Shown here in pieces: positions 47,613-57,394 of a stretch of 64,000 nt of DNA. The stretch is from Chlamydia caviae GPIC (GTDB lineage: Bacteria; Chlamydiota; Chlamydiia; Chlamydiales; Chlamydiaceae). The stretch's first letter is position 1; the number at the start of each line of letters is the position of its first letter. Under the pieces are notes generated by a model. It had not been told where the DNA came from. It did not search any database and saw only the letters and a program-made list of their open reading frames with translations. The translations under genes were made by a program, and so were the position numbers. The stretch covers positions 1,109,391 through 1,173,390 of the forward strand of contig NC_003361.3 in NCBI RefSeq assembly GCF_000007605.1. Reading direction: 5' to 3'.

Positions 47613-48341
47613 TTAATGACGGCAACGACAACAACATGAAGATGGTTTAGAATCCGCAACAGAAGATGAAGTTGCTGAGCAGGCGTCTTTTTCATCTAAG
47701 AAAGTATCTAAAAAGCCGTATAAAGCATCACAAACTTCTTTTGAAGCTTGTAGAACCTTATCGCTATCATTATTTAGCAACGACTCTATTAATTCTTTTT
47801 CTTCACGAGAATGTCTTACATCAACATCTTGATGTACTGTGAAGTACTCATAATCTTCAGGAGCCGTAAAGCCGAAATACTGTTTTAATCCCGAGATTTT
47901 AGTCTCTGCAACTGTAGGGATTTGGCTTTCATAGGTATATAAAGCAGCTACACCAGCAGATAAGGAATCTCCAGTACACCAACGTAAAAATGTATCCACT
48001 TTCTTTTGTGCTGCTGCACTAGGAACATGATTTTCTAATTCTTCCTCAGTAACACCTAACGCATAGGCAAAATTTTTCCATAGATCTATGTGATTAGGAT
48101 GGCCTGTTTCTTCATCCATAAGGTTATCAAGAAGCAATTTACGCGCTTCTAAATTATCACAGCGGCTATGAACTGCTGAAAGATAACGAGGAAAAGCTTT
48201 GATGTGGAGGTAGTAATCCTTAGCGTATTCTTTTAACTGCTCTTTCGTTAATTCTCCCTTAGACCACTTCATATAAAAGGGATGATCTAACATATGTTTT
48301 TCTTTGATGTTTTTATCTAATAAATCTAAATAAGGTTCCAT
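47613..48341 (-). CDS. CADD, pABA-forming diiron/dimetal oxygenase
   Basis: 242 residues, PqqC/haem-oxygenase-like helical fold. Known as Chlamydia protein associating with death domains and as the self-sacrificing enzyme that supplies p-aminobenzoate for folate. Metal ligands are visible in DEETGHPNHID, TYESQ and VHQDVDVRHSREE; Tyr23 (HPFYMKW) and Tyr39 (KEYAKDYY) match the tyrosines implicated as pABA source in the C. trachomatis protein. The tail is Cys-rich (SSCCCRCRH). It ends the folate series, 16 bases after the CofE-like gene, which supports the folate role. Confidence 0.9.
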   Translation of the reverse strand: MEPYLDLLDKNIKEKHMLDHPFYMKWSKGELTKEQLKEYAKDYYLHIKAFPRYLSAVHSRCDNLEARKLLLDNLMDEETGHPNHIDLWKNFAYALGVTEEELENHVPSAAAQKKVDTFLRWCTGDSLSAGVAALYTYESQIPTVAETKISGLKQYFGFTAPEDYEYFTVHQDVDVRHSREEKELIESLLNNDSDKVLQASKEVCDALYGFLDTFLDEKDACSATSSSVADSKPSSCCCRCRH

Positions 48342-48357
48342 TAACGCCTCCCAAAAA

Positions 48358-49092
48358 TTAAAAATGTGTAGATTCCCAAGCTACAGAACTGAGGATAGGG
48401 CCGTACAGATCTTCAGTTTCATCAATACCTAGTAAGGATAAATCCGACTGCAACGTAGGGGAAGAATGAAAAGTTATTTTAGGTGCATCTTCTACAAGCG
48501 CTAATGGCGTATGCTCATCCCCCTCTCCCATACAAAGTACAGCAGAAACCGCCAAGGCATCTAAAAGATTAATCTGTGTCATACGTAAAGGCCGGCCAAA
48601 ACAATCAGGTTTCCCCACATAACTATATAGAGGAGAAAACCCATACCAACATAATCCTAACCCTAAAACACCCCGACGCATAGGGGTAGTATGACTGTCT
48701 ACAATAATCACTCCGAGATTTTCTAAATGATAAAAACTCTTTAACCAAGCCCCTAAAGCATTTGTAGAGGCCAGTAAATTCCGGGGATATAAAACGTAAT
48801 AATCTTGAGCATTGGACTCATCAATACCTGCCGAGGGAATCAAAATCCCTTGTTTCTTAGTTAGATATAAATCATGAAGAGGAGAATAAACATAAGCATC
48901 TGACTCTTGCTTGATCAAAGCCTCTTTCGTTGTTGTTTTGGTATCAACAACAGCTCCTTCACAAAGACTCAAAACCTTTGAAGATAAAGCAATTATAGTA
49001 TTCTCAGACAAAGCAGGAAGAGATTCTTCTAGAATTTCATAGAGATCGTCATGAACATGAATTCTACGCGTAACAATGGGAGAGACTTTCAT
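48358..49092 (-). CDS. CofE-like ligase acting as FolC substitute (CT611-like)
   Basis: 244 residues related to F420-0:gamma-glutamyl ligase (CofE). Motifs include ALSSKVLSLCEGAVVD (about 35-50), GILIPSAGIDESNA (about 82-95) and VDSHTTPMRRGVLGLGL (about 131-147). Chlamydiae make no F420; the C. trachomatis protein has been reported to replace FolC, adding glutamate to (dihydro)folate. The position between folA and CADD agrees. It overlaps the folA 3' end by 29 bases. Confidence 0.85.
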   Translation of the reverse strand: MKVSPIVTRRIHVHDDLYEILEESLPALSENTIIALSSKVLSLCEGAVVDTKTTTKEALIKQESDAYVYSPLHDLYLTKKQGILIPSAGIDESNAQDYYVLYPRNLLASTNALGAWLKSFYHLENLGVIIVDSHTTPMRRGVLGLGLCWYGFSPLYSYVGKPDCFGRPLRMTQINLLDALAVSAVLCMGEGDEHTPLALVEDAPKITFHSSPTLQSDLSLLGIDETEDLYGPILSSVAWESTHF

Positions 49093-49552
49093 AATAGCAA
49101 AACGTTAAATCTTCTTTTTCATCTAATATCGTCTTTTTCCACCCCTCCAGTAAAGAAAGAGGGAAAAAAGCATCTCCATCATAGCACTTGTGAATATGCG
49201 TGACATAACACCCATGCAACATACGATGTTCTAAAAATAAAGAAAACAGCTCCCCACCACCGAGAAGAAAGATCGGAGAGGGAAGGTCTAAATCATGAAA
49301 TTGCTCTAATGAGGACACCCAAATAATATTCTCAGAGTTTTCATGAAAACTCCTAGAAAACACGATAACTTTACCGTTTTTTATATACTTATCAGGAAGA
49401 CCCTCGAAAGTTTTCCTCCCCATAATGAGGGGCATGTTTTCTATCATTTTCGAAAAAAACTTTATATCTTCAGGATAGTCCCAGGGCAGCTTTCCTTGGT
49501 TTCCAATCACCCCATGAGGATCGCAAGCAACTATACCAAGTATTTTATACAT
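49064..49552 (-). CDS. folA: Dihydrofolate reductase
   Basis: 162 residues from ATG at 49552, which overlaps the folKP stop by 8 bases; the frame stays open 20 codons upstream but those have no DHFR similarity. [20 protein letters not shown] (about 4-23), [10 protein letters not shown] (about 45-54), VIVFSRS and [14 protein letters not shown] (about 90-103) define the NADPH and substrate sites. Target of trimethoprim. Reduces dihydrofolate to tetrahydrofolate. Confidence 0.95.
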   Translation of the reverse strand: MYKILGIVACDPHGVIGNQGKLPWDYPEDIKFFSKMIENMPLIMGRKTFEGLPDKYIKNGKVIVFSRSFHENSENIIWVSSLEQFHDLDLPSPIFLLGGGELFSLFLEHRMLHGCYVTHIHKCYDGDAFFPLSLLEGWKKTILDEKEDLTFCYYESLSHCYA

Positions 49553-50888
49553 GAACTCCAGACCACGCTGCTGCAGATAATACCCTTTGGTTGGCTTCCA
49601 CGTCGTGAACACGTAAGTAATTCACTCCTTGCTGTTGCAATAACACCGACAAGCTGACAGTTTCCCAATCACGATCCTTGGCATCGTATTTTCCTAAAAG
49701 AGAGAAACATGATTTCCTTGAATGGCCTACTAACGTAGCACAGCCAAGCTTTCGAAATTTCTTCATTTTATGTAATACATTCAACGCTTGGATCTGTGTC
49801 GTTCCAAAGCCAATGCCTGGATCAAAAATAATTTGATCTTGGCGTAATCCTAAAGCGACAAAAGCTTCTATTTGCTTTTCTCCCCAGCTTAATAATTGAT
49901 CAGAAGCACACGTAGTAAATGCTAGCGTCTTATCAGGACGAGGAGGAAGAGAACATGAATGATTAATCACTAATAATAAATTCGCATCTCTAGCAATCTC
50001 TGCCATTTCCTTAGAGCCACCGGAAACGTCGTTAATCCATCGGATAGGATAAATCTCCAAAGCTCTTTTAATGATTTCAGGATAAAAGGTATCTAATGAG
50101 ATATCAGGATATTGCCTACGCCCCGCCCACTTTTCAGCAAGCAGTTTTAAGACAGGCTCTAAACGCGACCATTCTTGCTCTACGTTAAGTAGCTGTTGCA
50201 CCTTGGGATTAGTCGCCTGTCCTCCGAAATCTATAACCGAAGCTCCCTGGGCAAATAATTTTTCAGCATGAGCAACTGCTTTGGAAGCCTCAAGGTACAA
50301 TCCTTCGTCTGAAATAGAGTTATCGGTAACGTTGACTACTCCCATTAATAAAGTATTAGGAGAAAAACTGTTGAGAATCATCTCTTGAGGACATGGAAGA
50401 AGATGGGCTATTTCCCCAAACGACTTTAAATGATATTCTGAACCCGGTTTATGGAATATTCTCGTAGGACACAGCGAAGCAATAAGAGAAAGTAAAAAAG
50501 GCCTTTCTGTAATCCTCTCATGCGGTATCTTGACATCTTCCTGTTGGTGATTTTCATCTCCATACAAAAGAATATCGATATCCAAAACTCTCGGAGACCA
50601 AGGTAATGCATTAACATCTCTACCTAGCCTGCGCTCAATTTGTTTTACTCCCGATAACAACTGTTTTGGAGATAAGGTTGTTTTTCCAATAAGTACAGAA
50701 TTAAAAAAAGGTAAATCCCATTCTTTTGGAGAACCAGGCAACAATAAGGCTTTGGTTTCTAAAATTATAGAGCTTTGCAAATCCTCTATTTCTAACTCTT
50801 TTAACAGGGCAAAGGCTTTGCGAAAAATTTCAAACCGATTCCCTAGATTAGATCCTAGTGATAAACAAATGAATTGAGCTGTTGTCAT
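49545..50888 (-). CDS. folKP: Bifunctional HPPK-dihydropteroate synthase
   Basis: 447 residues. The N-terminal folK domain (about 1-160) has [18 protein letters not shown] and [20 protein letters not shown]; the C-terminal folP domain (about 175-447) has [49 protein letters not shown] and LVGHSRKS. Joins the pterin to pABA, the sulfonamide-sensitive step. Loop 1 of folP is unusual: [11 protein letters not shown] where most enzymes have NVTPDSFSDGG. It overlaps folB by 4 bases. Confidence 0.93.
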   Translation of the reverse strand: MTTAQFICLSLGSNLGNRFEIFRKAFALLKELEIEDLQSSIILETKALLLPGSPKEWDLPFFNSVLIGKTTLSPKQLLSGVKQIERRLGRDVNALPWSPRVLDIDILLYGDENHQQEDVKIPHERITERPFLLSLIASLCPTRIFHKPGSEYHLKSFGEIAHLLPCPQEMILNSFSPNTLLMGVVNVTDNSISDEGLYLEASKAVAHAEKLFAQGASVIDFGGQATNPKVQQLLNVEQEWSRLEPVLKLLAEKWAGRRQYPDISLDTFYPEIIKRALEIYPIRWINDVSGGSKEMAEIARDANLLLVINHSCSLPPRPDKTLAFTTCASDQLLSWGEKQIEAFVALGLRQDQIIFDPGIGFGTTQIQALNVLHKMKKFRKLGCATLVGHSRKSCFSLLGKYDAKDRDWETVSLSVLLQQQGVNYLRVHDVEANQRVLSAAAWSGVHV

Positions 50889-51226
50889 CGTGAGATTGTC
50901 CTACTTATCTTAAAGCAAATGGGCTTTAACAAATTGGGAACAGGAGGACGCTCCTTACGTACTTCTAAATCTATTTTAGAAACCTTGTCCCTTAACTTTG
51001 ATTCTAAAGCATCCATTAAAAGTTTAGATAAGTGCTCAACTAAAGCACAAGGCTTATTAGAAGCAACTTCTTCTATTAAAGAGGTGGTTTCAACATAACA
51101 ACACGCATCATTAAGATCGTCTGAAACACAAACAGGAGGCTCTTCAAAAAAAGAAAGAACTATAGAAACTAAGATGGGCTGCTTAAAATGACGCTCTTCA
51201 GGAGAACATCCAAGACGCACCCACAC
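50885..51226 (-). CDS. folB: Dihydroneopterin aldolase
   Basis: Small tetrameric-type T-fold enzyme, 113 residues from GTG at 51226. [14 protein letters not shown] (about 5-18) matches the family's Gly-x-x-x-x-E-R block and [15 protein letters not shown] carries the catalytic region. The first beta strand of the fold (I-I-S-D-F-R-V) lies upstream of this GTG in frame, so the real start is probably ATT at 51244 or 51241, or another rare codon; an in-frame stop at 51278-51280 limits the extension. First fol gene after rpoD. Confidence 0.85.
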   Translation of the reverse strand: MWVRLGCSPEERHFKQPILVSIVLSFFEEPPVCVSDDLNDACCYVETTSLIEEVASNKPCALVEHLSKLLMDALESKLRDKVSKIDLEVRKERPPVPNLLKPICFKISRTISR

Positions 51227-51294
51227 ACGAAAATCTGAAATAATTAATTGATATGGTTCCGCGGTAACACCTAAAGATTATGAAATGTATTTGG

Positions 51295-53013
51295 TTACTT
51301 ACCCTTAAAATTTTTTGCTTTACCCGAGGTCGTTTTCTCTTCTTCCAAAAGATCAAGAAAGGCACGAAGCTGTTTTGAACGAATTGGGTGACGCATTTTC
51401 CTTAAAGCTTTAGCTTCAATCTGACGAATGCGCTCTCGAGTCACGTTAAACGCTGAACCCACCTCTTCTAATGTCTTAGGCTTCCCATCTAAAAGACCAA
51501 AACGATGAATCAAAACAAATCGCTCACGATCTGTAAGAGTTTTTAAAACCTCTTTCATCTTGTCTTTAAGCATAGAATAACCCGTAGCCTCCGCAGGAGA
51601 CTCCACGCCAGTGTCTTCTAAGAAATCACCGAAGGAGCTTTCGCCTCCCTCACCAACTTCTGCCTGTAAAGAAATAGGGTGCTGGGCAATTTTATAAATC
51701 TCCCGCACCCGATCAGGAGTTAATCCTAATTCCTCAGCCAATTCTTCCGGAGTGGGTTCCTTACCAGTCTCCATCATTAATTTCTTAGCACCACGAAGAA
51801 CTTTGTTTATCGTTTCAATCATGTGCACAGGAATACGAATCGTTCGCGCTTGATCAGCTATAGCGCGGGTAACGGCTTGACGGATCCACCAAGTGGCATA
51901 TGTAGAAAATTTATATCCTCTACGATATTCAAACTTCTCTACAGCCTTCATCAAGCCCATATTGCCCTCTTGAATCAAATCTAAGAAGGACAGGCCTCGG
52001 TTTGTATATTTTTTAGCTATGGAAATCACTAAACGCAAATTGGACTCGACCATTTCTTTTTTGGCTTCCTGGCTTTTGTCCATCCAACGCTGCAACATAC
52101 GCACGTCTTTTTTGAACTCTTCCAGAGTTCGTCCTGCAGCGACTTCTCTTTTGTGTAATCTACGTTTAGCAGCGTCTAATTTTGCTGCTGCGAATTTATT
52201 TCTTTCTGCGCGAACTTTTAAATCATTGATTTGTTGTTCTAATTGTAAGAAAGAATCGTACGCTTTAAAGACAACCTCACCGAAGTCTTCTGTAACATTG
52301 TGACGACAATGGAAACAACGTAGGTATGCTTGCGTACGGATACGGCACTTTTCTAAATTATCATTTAACTTCGCAATTTCTTGCTTCGATAAATTCCCCT
52401 GTTTTAACGCCAAGAGAAGAGACTCTAAATATAAATCCTCCTCCTTAAGCAAGGTAACCAACTTAGGAAGCAACTTAAGGAAATGCGCCTTATCTTCTAC
52501 TTCTTTTTCTGAAATAATTTTATCAAAACGCTCCTTCCCATTGATTAGATACTGCGCAATGGAAATAGCTTCTTTTGAAGAATAACGAAAACGCAAAATA
52601 ATACGTTCTATTTGAACTTGAGCTTTCTCTATTCTCTTAGAAATCTCAACCTCTTCCTCTCTAGTTAAAAGAGGAACTGTTCCCATTTCTTTCAAATACA
52701 TACGTACAGGGTCGTCTGGAGTTCCCTCAGTACGTTTGGCTAAGCCTTCTAGCTCCTTGGCCTCTTTTTTTCTTTCTTTTTGTCTTTCAACATCTGCCTG
52801 GTTCAGGACCTGGATATCCATTCCTGTAAGAAAAATCAACACCTGGTCAATCTGTTCAGGCGTGTCGAAAGACATAGGAAGGATCTCGTTGATCTCCTCG
52901 TAAGTGATAAAGCCCTGATCTTTAGCAAGAGAAACAAGTTCTTCTAACTTCTTTTGAGCTTCTTCTTCGTGAGCCGCTTCCGTAGCCTGGCCATTTTGTG
53001 TATTCATGAGCAT
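51295..53013 (-). CDS. rpoD: Major sigma factor sigma66 (RpoD)
   Basis: 572 residues. Regions in order: 1.1 N-terminal acidic part, 1.2 with [20 protein letters not shown] (about 101-120), a non-conserved insert, 2 with [20 protein letters not shown] and [19 protein letters not shown] (about 355-400), 3, and 4 with [14 protein letters not shown] and [20 protein letters not shown] (about 515-540). Directs most chlamydial transcription. The folate genes follow on the same strand about 55 bases downstream with no terminator seen. Confidence 0.97.
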   Translation of the reverse strand: MLMNTQNGQATEAAHEEEAQKKLEELVSLAKDQGFITYEEINEILPMSFDTPEQIDQVLIFLTGMDIQVLNQADVERQKERKKEAKELEGLAKRTEGTPDDPVRMYLKEMGTVPLLTREEEVEISKRIEKAQVQIERIILRFRYSSKEAISIAQYLINGKERFDKIISEKEVEDKAHFLKLLPKLVTLLKEEDLYLESLLLALKQGNLSKQEIAKLNDNLEKCRIRTQAYLRCFHCRHNVTEDFGEVVFKAYDSFLQLEQQINDLKVRAERNKFAAAKLDAAKRRLHKREVAAGRTLEEFKKDVRMLQRWMDKSQEAKKEMVESNLRLVISIAKKYTNRGLSFLDLIQEGNMGLMKAVEKFEYRRGYKFSTYATWWIRQAVTRAIADQARTIRIPVHMIETINKVLRGAKKLMMETGKEPTPEELAEELGLTPDRVREIYKIAQHPISLQAEVGEGGESSFGDFLEDTGVESPAEATGYSMLKDKMKEVLKTLTDRERFVLIHRFGLLDGKPKTLEEVGSAFNVTRERIRQIEAKALRKMRHPIRSKQLRAFLDLLEEEKTTSGKAKNFKGK

Positions 53014-53123
53014 TTAATTATTGGGTTGCAGCAAAATAATAGGGCCCTAGCCTTTGGGTAATAGTTTAGCCAAAGAAAGATAGGAAATCTAGGGATTTTT
53101 AATAAGCATGGTCGATGACAGGT

Positions 53124-54329
53124 CTATCCACGAAAAGCATCTATACGTACCGGATAAAGAACTCCTAAAACATGATTATGCAGAGGACCTTTATTTAAAA
53201 TAGTTAAACAGTAGTAAAAAGGAATTTGACCATGATTTTTTGTTTTGATGATTATTTTTCCTGAGCGTTCTTTTCGATCAAGCAAACGAAGATCTGTTTC
53301 CCACTGAGGCAAACCAGAGATAACAATATCCCCGCCTGCATTTAAAAAATCTTCTACGCCATACCCCGTCCAGGTCTTAAATAAAGAGTTGGCAAAAACT
53401 GCCCTCTGGGATTGTGGAGCGTACACAAAAAGCATTCCCAGACTCTCTTCTCTAAGATTATCGAACAACTGACGACATTCTAAAGAATAGTTATGCACCG
53501 AAGATTCTGATCTTATATAACGAGACGCCGTCAAAGATGAAGCCGCTTCTGCGTTTTCTACTTTAAAAGCTATTTTTTTTAATTCTGAAAGAAGTTGTTT
53601 AGGTTGTTCTTGAGAGTTAACCGTAGCCTGTCTAGGGAAACTATCTACCATATTAGATTCAAGCTGCAACAAATTACGGATTTCACACATCAAATCCTGC
53701 ACTTTTGACTCCAGCTTTCCAATATATACTTGCCTAACATCTAGCATGTTATGTTGTTCCGTAAAGGTCGCTTGATATTCTTCATTAAGAACTTGCTGAT
53801 ACGCCAAAGCATCAGCAAGTTCACGATTAAGCTGCTGAGCCTCTTCTTCCTTTTCACGACATTCTTGAGATAGCGCGTCTAACTGCAATTGCAGGCATTG
53901 ATTCTCTTCTCTTAAATGAGCGATCGCCCCCTCCATCCGTTGCGTATCCGCCTTGGTCTTCATAAATACGCTGCGAACATGGAGCAGTTGATTAAGAAGT
54001 TTTTGATTTTGAGATCTTAACTGTTGACTCTCGTATTGACGCTCTTCAACAGATTCACATATTTTTCTTAACCCCTCGTCCTTTTCAACAATTTTACGAA
54101 TTTTAGTTTGCAACAATTGACCAGCTGCCATTTTCAATTGTTTTTCTCTAAGACCAATAGAAAAAAACCATCCCACAGCAGAAATAATTGAAAAAATGAA
54201 ATAGCTATAATTTTTTTGAGACGCTGAAAGAAAAGGGAGACAAATTAGGGGAAGAAGAAAGGCAGCTATAGGAAAAAGATAGTTATAGTACCGAGAAATC
54301 GGGTGAAATTTTTTTTTCACAAACGACAT
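53124..54329 (-). CDS. Membrane/coiled-coil protein with a PAS-like C-terminus (CT616-like)
   Basis: 401 residues from ATG at 54329 (an ATG at 54362 adds 11 residues). Two adjacent hydrophobic segments near the N-terminus (about 16-36 and 41-58) form a hairpin, followed by a long coiled coil (about 65-235, heptads rich in Gln and Glu), then a region (about 285-395) with GMLFVYAPQSQRAVFANSLF and LGVLYPVR that reads like a PAS domain. The bilobed N-terminal hairpin is similar to Inc proteins. No catalytic domain. Sensor or host-interacting scaffold are both possible. Confidence 0.7.
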   Translation of the reverse strand: MSFVKKKFHPISRYYNYLFPIAAFLLPLICLPFLSASQKNYSYFIFSIISAVGWFFSIGLREKQLKMAAGQLLQTKIRKIVEKDEGLRKICESVEERQYESQQLRSQNQKLLNQLLHVRSVFMKTKADTQRMEGAIAHLREENQCLQLQLDALSQECREKEEEAQQLNRELADALAYQQVLNEEYQATFTEQHNMLDVRQVYIGKLESKVQDLMCEIRNLLQLESNMVDSFPRQATVNSQEQPKQLLSELKKIAFKVENAEAASSLTASRYIRSESSVHNYSLECRQLFDNLREESLGMLFVYAPQSQRAVFANSLFKTWTGYGVEDFLNAGGDIVISGLPQWETDLRLLDRKERSGKIIIKTKNHGQIPFYYCLTILNKGPLHNHVLGVLYPVRIDAFRG

Positions 54330-54618
54330 AAAAATTCGAATCCTTGTCTCATTAACTCGCAAAAGTATGCTTTTACAGTCAAAGTCTTTTTAAAAAAACC
54401 TTAAGGTTAGTTCTATTTTTTATGTTCGCATAAAAGTTTATTTATCTCTCTCATAAAACACCGTCTTTTCTTCCCTGTTTTTATTCCTTTTTATTATCCT
54501 TTCTTTTACAATCCTGACCTTATTGCAAGACAGTATATTACAATTGTTAATTCTTATTTTGAACGATAAGATTGAGTTTACTCTTTTGCACTGAAAAAGC
54601 CTTGATTTTGGAGTAATA

Positions 54619-54915
54619 ATGGCACCGAAAAAAACAACTAAGAAAGGTGGCCCACAGAAGCGACCTTCTGCAGAAAAGCGTATTTTAACTGCGCAAAAAC
54701 GTTATTTGATCAATCAAAGTTTTAAGTCAAAAGCAAAAACTATGATGAAAAAATTTGAAGCAGCTTTAAAAGCTGGTGATCAATCATCCATCACTTCTGG
54801 ATTACAGTTAGTCTATAGTGTTGCTGATAAAGCTGTAAAAAGAGGTATTTTTAAAAACAATAAAGCAGCTCGAATCAAGTCTCGTGCCACTTTAAGAGCT
54901 AATGTAAAAATATAA
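54619..54915 (+). CDS. rpsT: 30S ribosomal protein S20
   Basis: 98 residues, highly basic, helical. [20 protein letters not shown] (about 20-39) and the C-terminal [18 protein letters not shown] match S20. Binds 16S rRNA in the small subunit body. Preceded by a 256-base AT-rich gap that should hold its promoter, and followed after 14 bases by the Inc-like gene. Confidence 0.95.
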   Translation: MAPKKTTKKGGPQKRPSAEKRILTAQKRYLINQSFKSKAKTMMKKFEAALKAGDQSSITSGLQLVYSVADKAVKRGIFKNNKAARIKSRATLRANVKI

Positions 54916-54929
54916 TTTTTTAGGTAAAT

Positions 54930-55850
54930 ATGACAACTTCCCTCTGCTCTAAATTTCCTTCTTTAAGACCTGGAGCGTTTTCTCCTCTATTAAAAACGTG
55001 CTGTAATAAAATTCGGCAGAATACGGAAGATGTCCAGGATAACGTAACTAGCTGTAGTAGTAAAATTCAGCAGATTCAACAGAATTGTAGTAACAAGTGT
55101 CGAAAGGAAATGATGAAACTCCATGACGGCTTATGCCTCTTAGGAGACACACTTGGAACTGTTGGTGCTGCTACAATGATTGCTAAAACAGCTACGGATG
55201 CTAACGCTTTAAGCACACTTAACAAACTTTCCTCTTTAGAGACTGCTTGTGGGATAGCTATGGGAGCAAGCAGTTGCGTGGATGTTGCTGCCCTAGGCGT
55301 CCAACTTTTCACGGGAGCTATGTTCTATGAAGTTGATGCACAAACTGGCAATTTCGTACTCCAAACAAAAACCGTACAACTAGAAGACGGAACTCAGCGT
55401 GTTGTTCCTTCTCGCGTTCTAAGATCTCCTCTTTGTATTGCAGGTAAAATTACTCGACTTGCTTCGAAAGCAATAGGTAGTGTCGTCTTCGCTGACGAAT
55501 TAAAATTGGTCAGCTTGGGCAAACGCGCCGCAACGTTGGGTGGAGTTGCTTCGTGCTTGTCAGCAGTTAGCTCGGCTTGCTGTGCTGCTGATGATGCTGT
55601 AGATATCGTCAGCTTGGTCCGCTCACCAACCGGTGATCTTTCAACTGAAGAGCTCTCAGAGCGTCGTCAAACACTAAGAATGAAATTCTTCGCCTTACTT
55701 TGCAACTTGGTTGATTTAGTTACCGAAGGTGTTTGCTTGTGCTTGAGTTTCGTTCCTGCTTTACTAGGGTCTCACGCTCTTCTAATTGTCGGTATTTTCT
55801 TGTTACTATCTGCAGTATTCAACTTTGTTCGAGATTTTGTCGGTTTCTAA
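54930..55850 (+). CDS. Candidate inclusion membrane protein (CT618-like)
   Basis: 306 residues, Cys-rich N-terminus (CCNKIRQNT, CSNKCRKEM), a long Ala/Gly/Ser-rich middle with hydrophobic stretches (about 70-130 and 170-225) and a C-terminal bilobed hydrophobic pair (about 252-272 and 277-300: GVCLCLSFVPALL and HALLIVGIFLLLSAVF). C. trachomatis CT618 is on published lists of predicted Inc proteins. Its location right behind rpsT is unusual for an effector. A terminator follows. Confidence 0.75.
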   Translation: MTTSLCSKFPSLRPGAFSPLLKTCCNKIRQNTEDVQDNVTSCSSKIQQIQQNCSNKCRKEMMKLHDGLCLLGDTLGTVGAATMIAKTATDANALSTLNKLSSLETACGIAMGASSCVDVAALGVQLFTGAMFYEVDAQTGNFVLQTKTVQLEDGTQRVVPSRVLRSPLCIAGKITRLASKAIGSVVFADELKLVSLGKRAATLGGVASCLSAVSSACCAADDAVDIVSLVRSPTGDLSTEELSERRQTLRMKFFALLCNLVDLVTEGVCLCLSFVPALLGSHALLIVGIFLLLSAVFNFVRDFVGF

Positions 55851-55873
55851 TAAAAATCTTCAAAAGAAGCTAT

Positions 55874-57379
55874 TTATTCTACCCCATAAGTATACTTGTG
55901 GGGTTTTTTTATGATCTTATTCAATGTCTCACTGTCCGCCCACACAGATATGCTATGCTTAGCGCGTGTAATAGCCGTATAGAGAATGGATACATCAAAA
56001 ATTTCACATCCTTTAGGAATAATGACAATCACATCATCGTATTCGCTTCCCTGACTTTTATGCACAGACATCGCATAATTATAAGTATAATAGGAAAACT
56101 CCCTAGAATCTATAGAGCGACAGTGTGGGAAGAATAGCTGTTGCGTTTTCGGGCATAAAAATCCTGTATCCCCATTAAATAATCCCCAAGCTTCATAACG
56201 TTCTGTAATCATAATAGGAATAGGCAGATTGGGATGTGTTTTTTGTATTTCATTAAAAATCAACTCGTTTAGACGCAAATAACCCCAGGGACCATGACGC
56301 ATAGGAGTTAAAATACATAATTGCGTTTGAGATGAGGGGGTTTGTATAAACGCCTCTTTGATCTTAGCAATTGCGGAATGCATCGAGGGTAATGGCGTAA
56401 ACGGAATCGATTGTTTTTCTAAAATAGCTTTCGAAAAATTCTGAACTCGATCTGTTTTTGCCCTGTGAGAAACTTGAAGATGTAAGGCCCTATCAGGGAA
56501 ACGTGATATTAAATCCTGGAGAGGGTTACCAGCCCCCACGCCTATAGGAGGAAGCTGATTCGCATCGCCTAGTATAATTAAATTATCGGCGATAATTTTT
56601 CCTTCTTTGTTCTCTCCTGATAATGTATTTACCAGGCTATGCAAAAGGTTAAACGTTACCATAGAACCTTCATCAACCAGTAATAGATCTACAGAACTAC
56701 ACTGATGATAGACATGCTCTTGTAAAAACCTATGGATAGTTTGGATAGAGACATTATCCTCAGAAATATCATGTTTAGAGAGTATCTGGCGAATATGTGA
56801 AGTTGCTTTTCCTGTAGGAGAAACTATAGCAATACGAATTTTAGGATACTGCTTAATTAAAATAAGTATGATCTGAATAGCTAAAAAAGTTTTCCCTGTT
56901 CCAGGGCCTCCACAAATTAAAGAAAAGCAGCTGTTAATCGCTTTTTGAAAAACAATATTTTGTTCTGAAGATAGTTTAGGGAGAGACTCTGTTGTTACAT
57001 TGTACCTTGGAGAGGCTTGTGATAACAAAGAAAGCTTTGAAAAAAGCTTTTCTCGAACTGCATACAAAGAACGTAAGTAAATCCTGTTGTTTTCTATAAC
57101 AAATAAAGATGAACAAACATCTTCAGGAAGAGCCTTGAAATACTCATAAAAAAGCTTTTCTGAAACCCCAGACAAAGAAGGAAATAAGCGGTCCTTGTCA
57201 ATATTAAGAAAAGGGTAGCCACAACGCCAAAGAGCAGAAGAAAGAGCAAGAAAGGCAAAGGCTTTTTTTGACTCTGGGGAAGCGTATTTCTTAGCAAAAG
57301 CTAGATCTAAAGGTAGAACAAGCTGTTGCTGAACTATATCATAAAGATAATGGGGGATATCTAGACTTAACGAGGGCAT
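55874..57379 (-). CDS. recD: RecD-like exonuclease V helicase subunit
   Basis: 501 residues, about 100 shorter than E. coli RecD. Walker A LICGGPGTGKTF (about 156-167), VSPTGKATSHI, LLVDEGSMV (about 233), LGDANQLPPIGVGAG (about 268-282) and the C-terminal MSVHKSQGSEYDDV and YTAITRAKHSISVW. Fast 5'-3' helicase of RecBCD; recB and recC are not in this window. It follows the TPR gene by 15 bases. Its last codons carry the terminator of the convergent Inc-like gene. Confidence 0.9.
   Translation of the reverse strand: MPSLSLDIPHYLYDIVQQQLVLPLDLAFAKKYASPESKKAFAFLALSSALWRCGYPFLNIDKDRLFPSLSGVSEKLFYEYFKALPEDVCSSLFVIENNRIYLRSLYAVREKLFSKLSLLSQASPRYNVTTESLPKLSSEQNIVFQKAINSCFSLICGGPGTGKTFLAIQIILILIKQYPKIRIAIVSPTGKATSHIRQILSKHDISEDNVSIQTIHRFLQEHVYHQCSSVDLLLVDEGSMVTFNLLHSLVNTLSGENKEGKIIADNLIILGDANQLPPIGVGAGNPLQDLISRFPDRALHLQVSHRAKTDRVQNFSKAILEKQSIPFTPLPSMHSAIAKIKEAFIQTPSSQTQLCILTPMRHGPWGYLRLNELIFNEIQKTHPNLPIPIMITERYEAWGLFNGDTGFLCPKTQQLFFPHCRSIDSREFSYYTYNYAMSVHKSQGSEYDDVIVIIPKGCEIFDVSILYTAITRAKHSISVWADSETLNKIIKKPHKYTYGVE
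55881..55910 (+). terminator. Terminator of the rpsT/CT618-like unit, inside recD
   Basis: ACCCCATAAG, TATA, CTTGTGGGGT (55881-55904) forms a 10-bp stem with one T:G wobble, followed by seven T. It overlaps the last codons of the opposite-strand recD. Confidence 0.85.
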
Positions 57380-57394
57380 AGAGCTTTATGCGTT

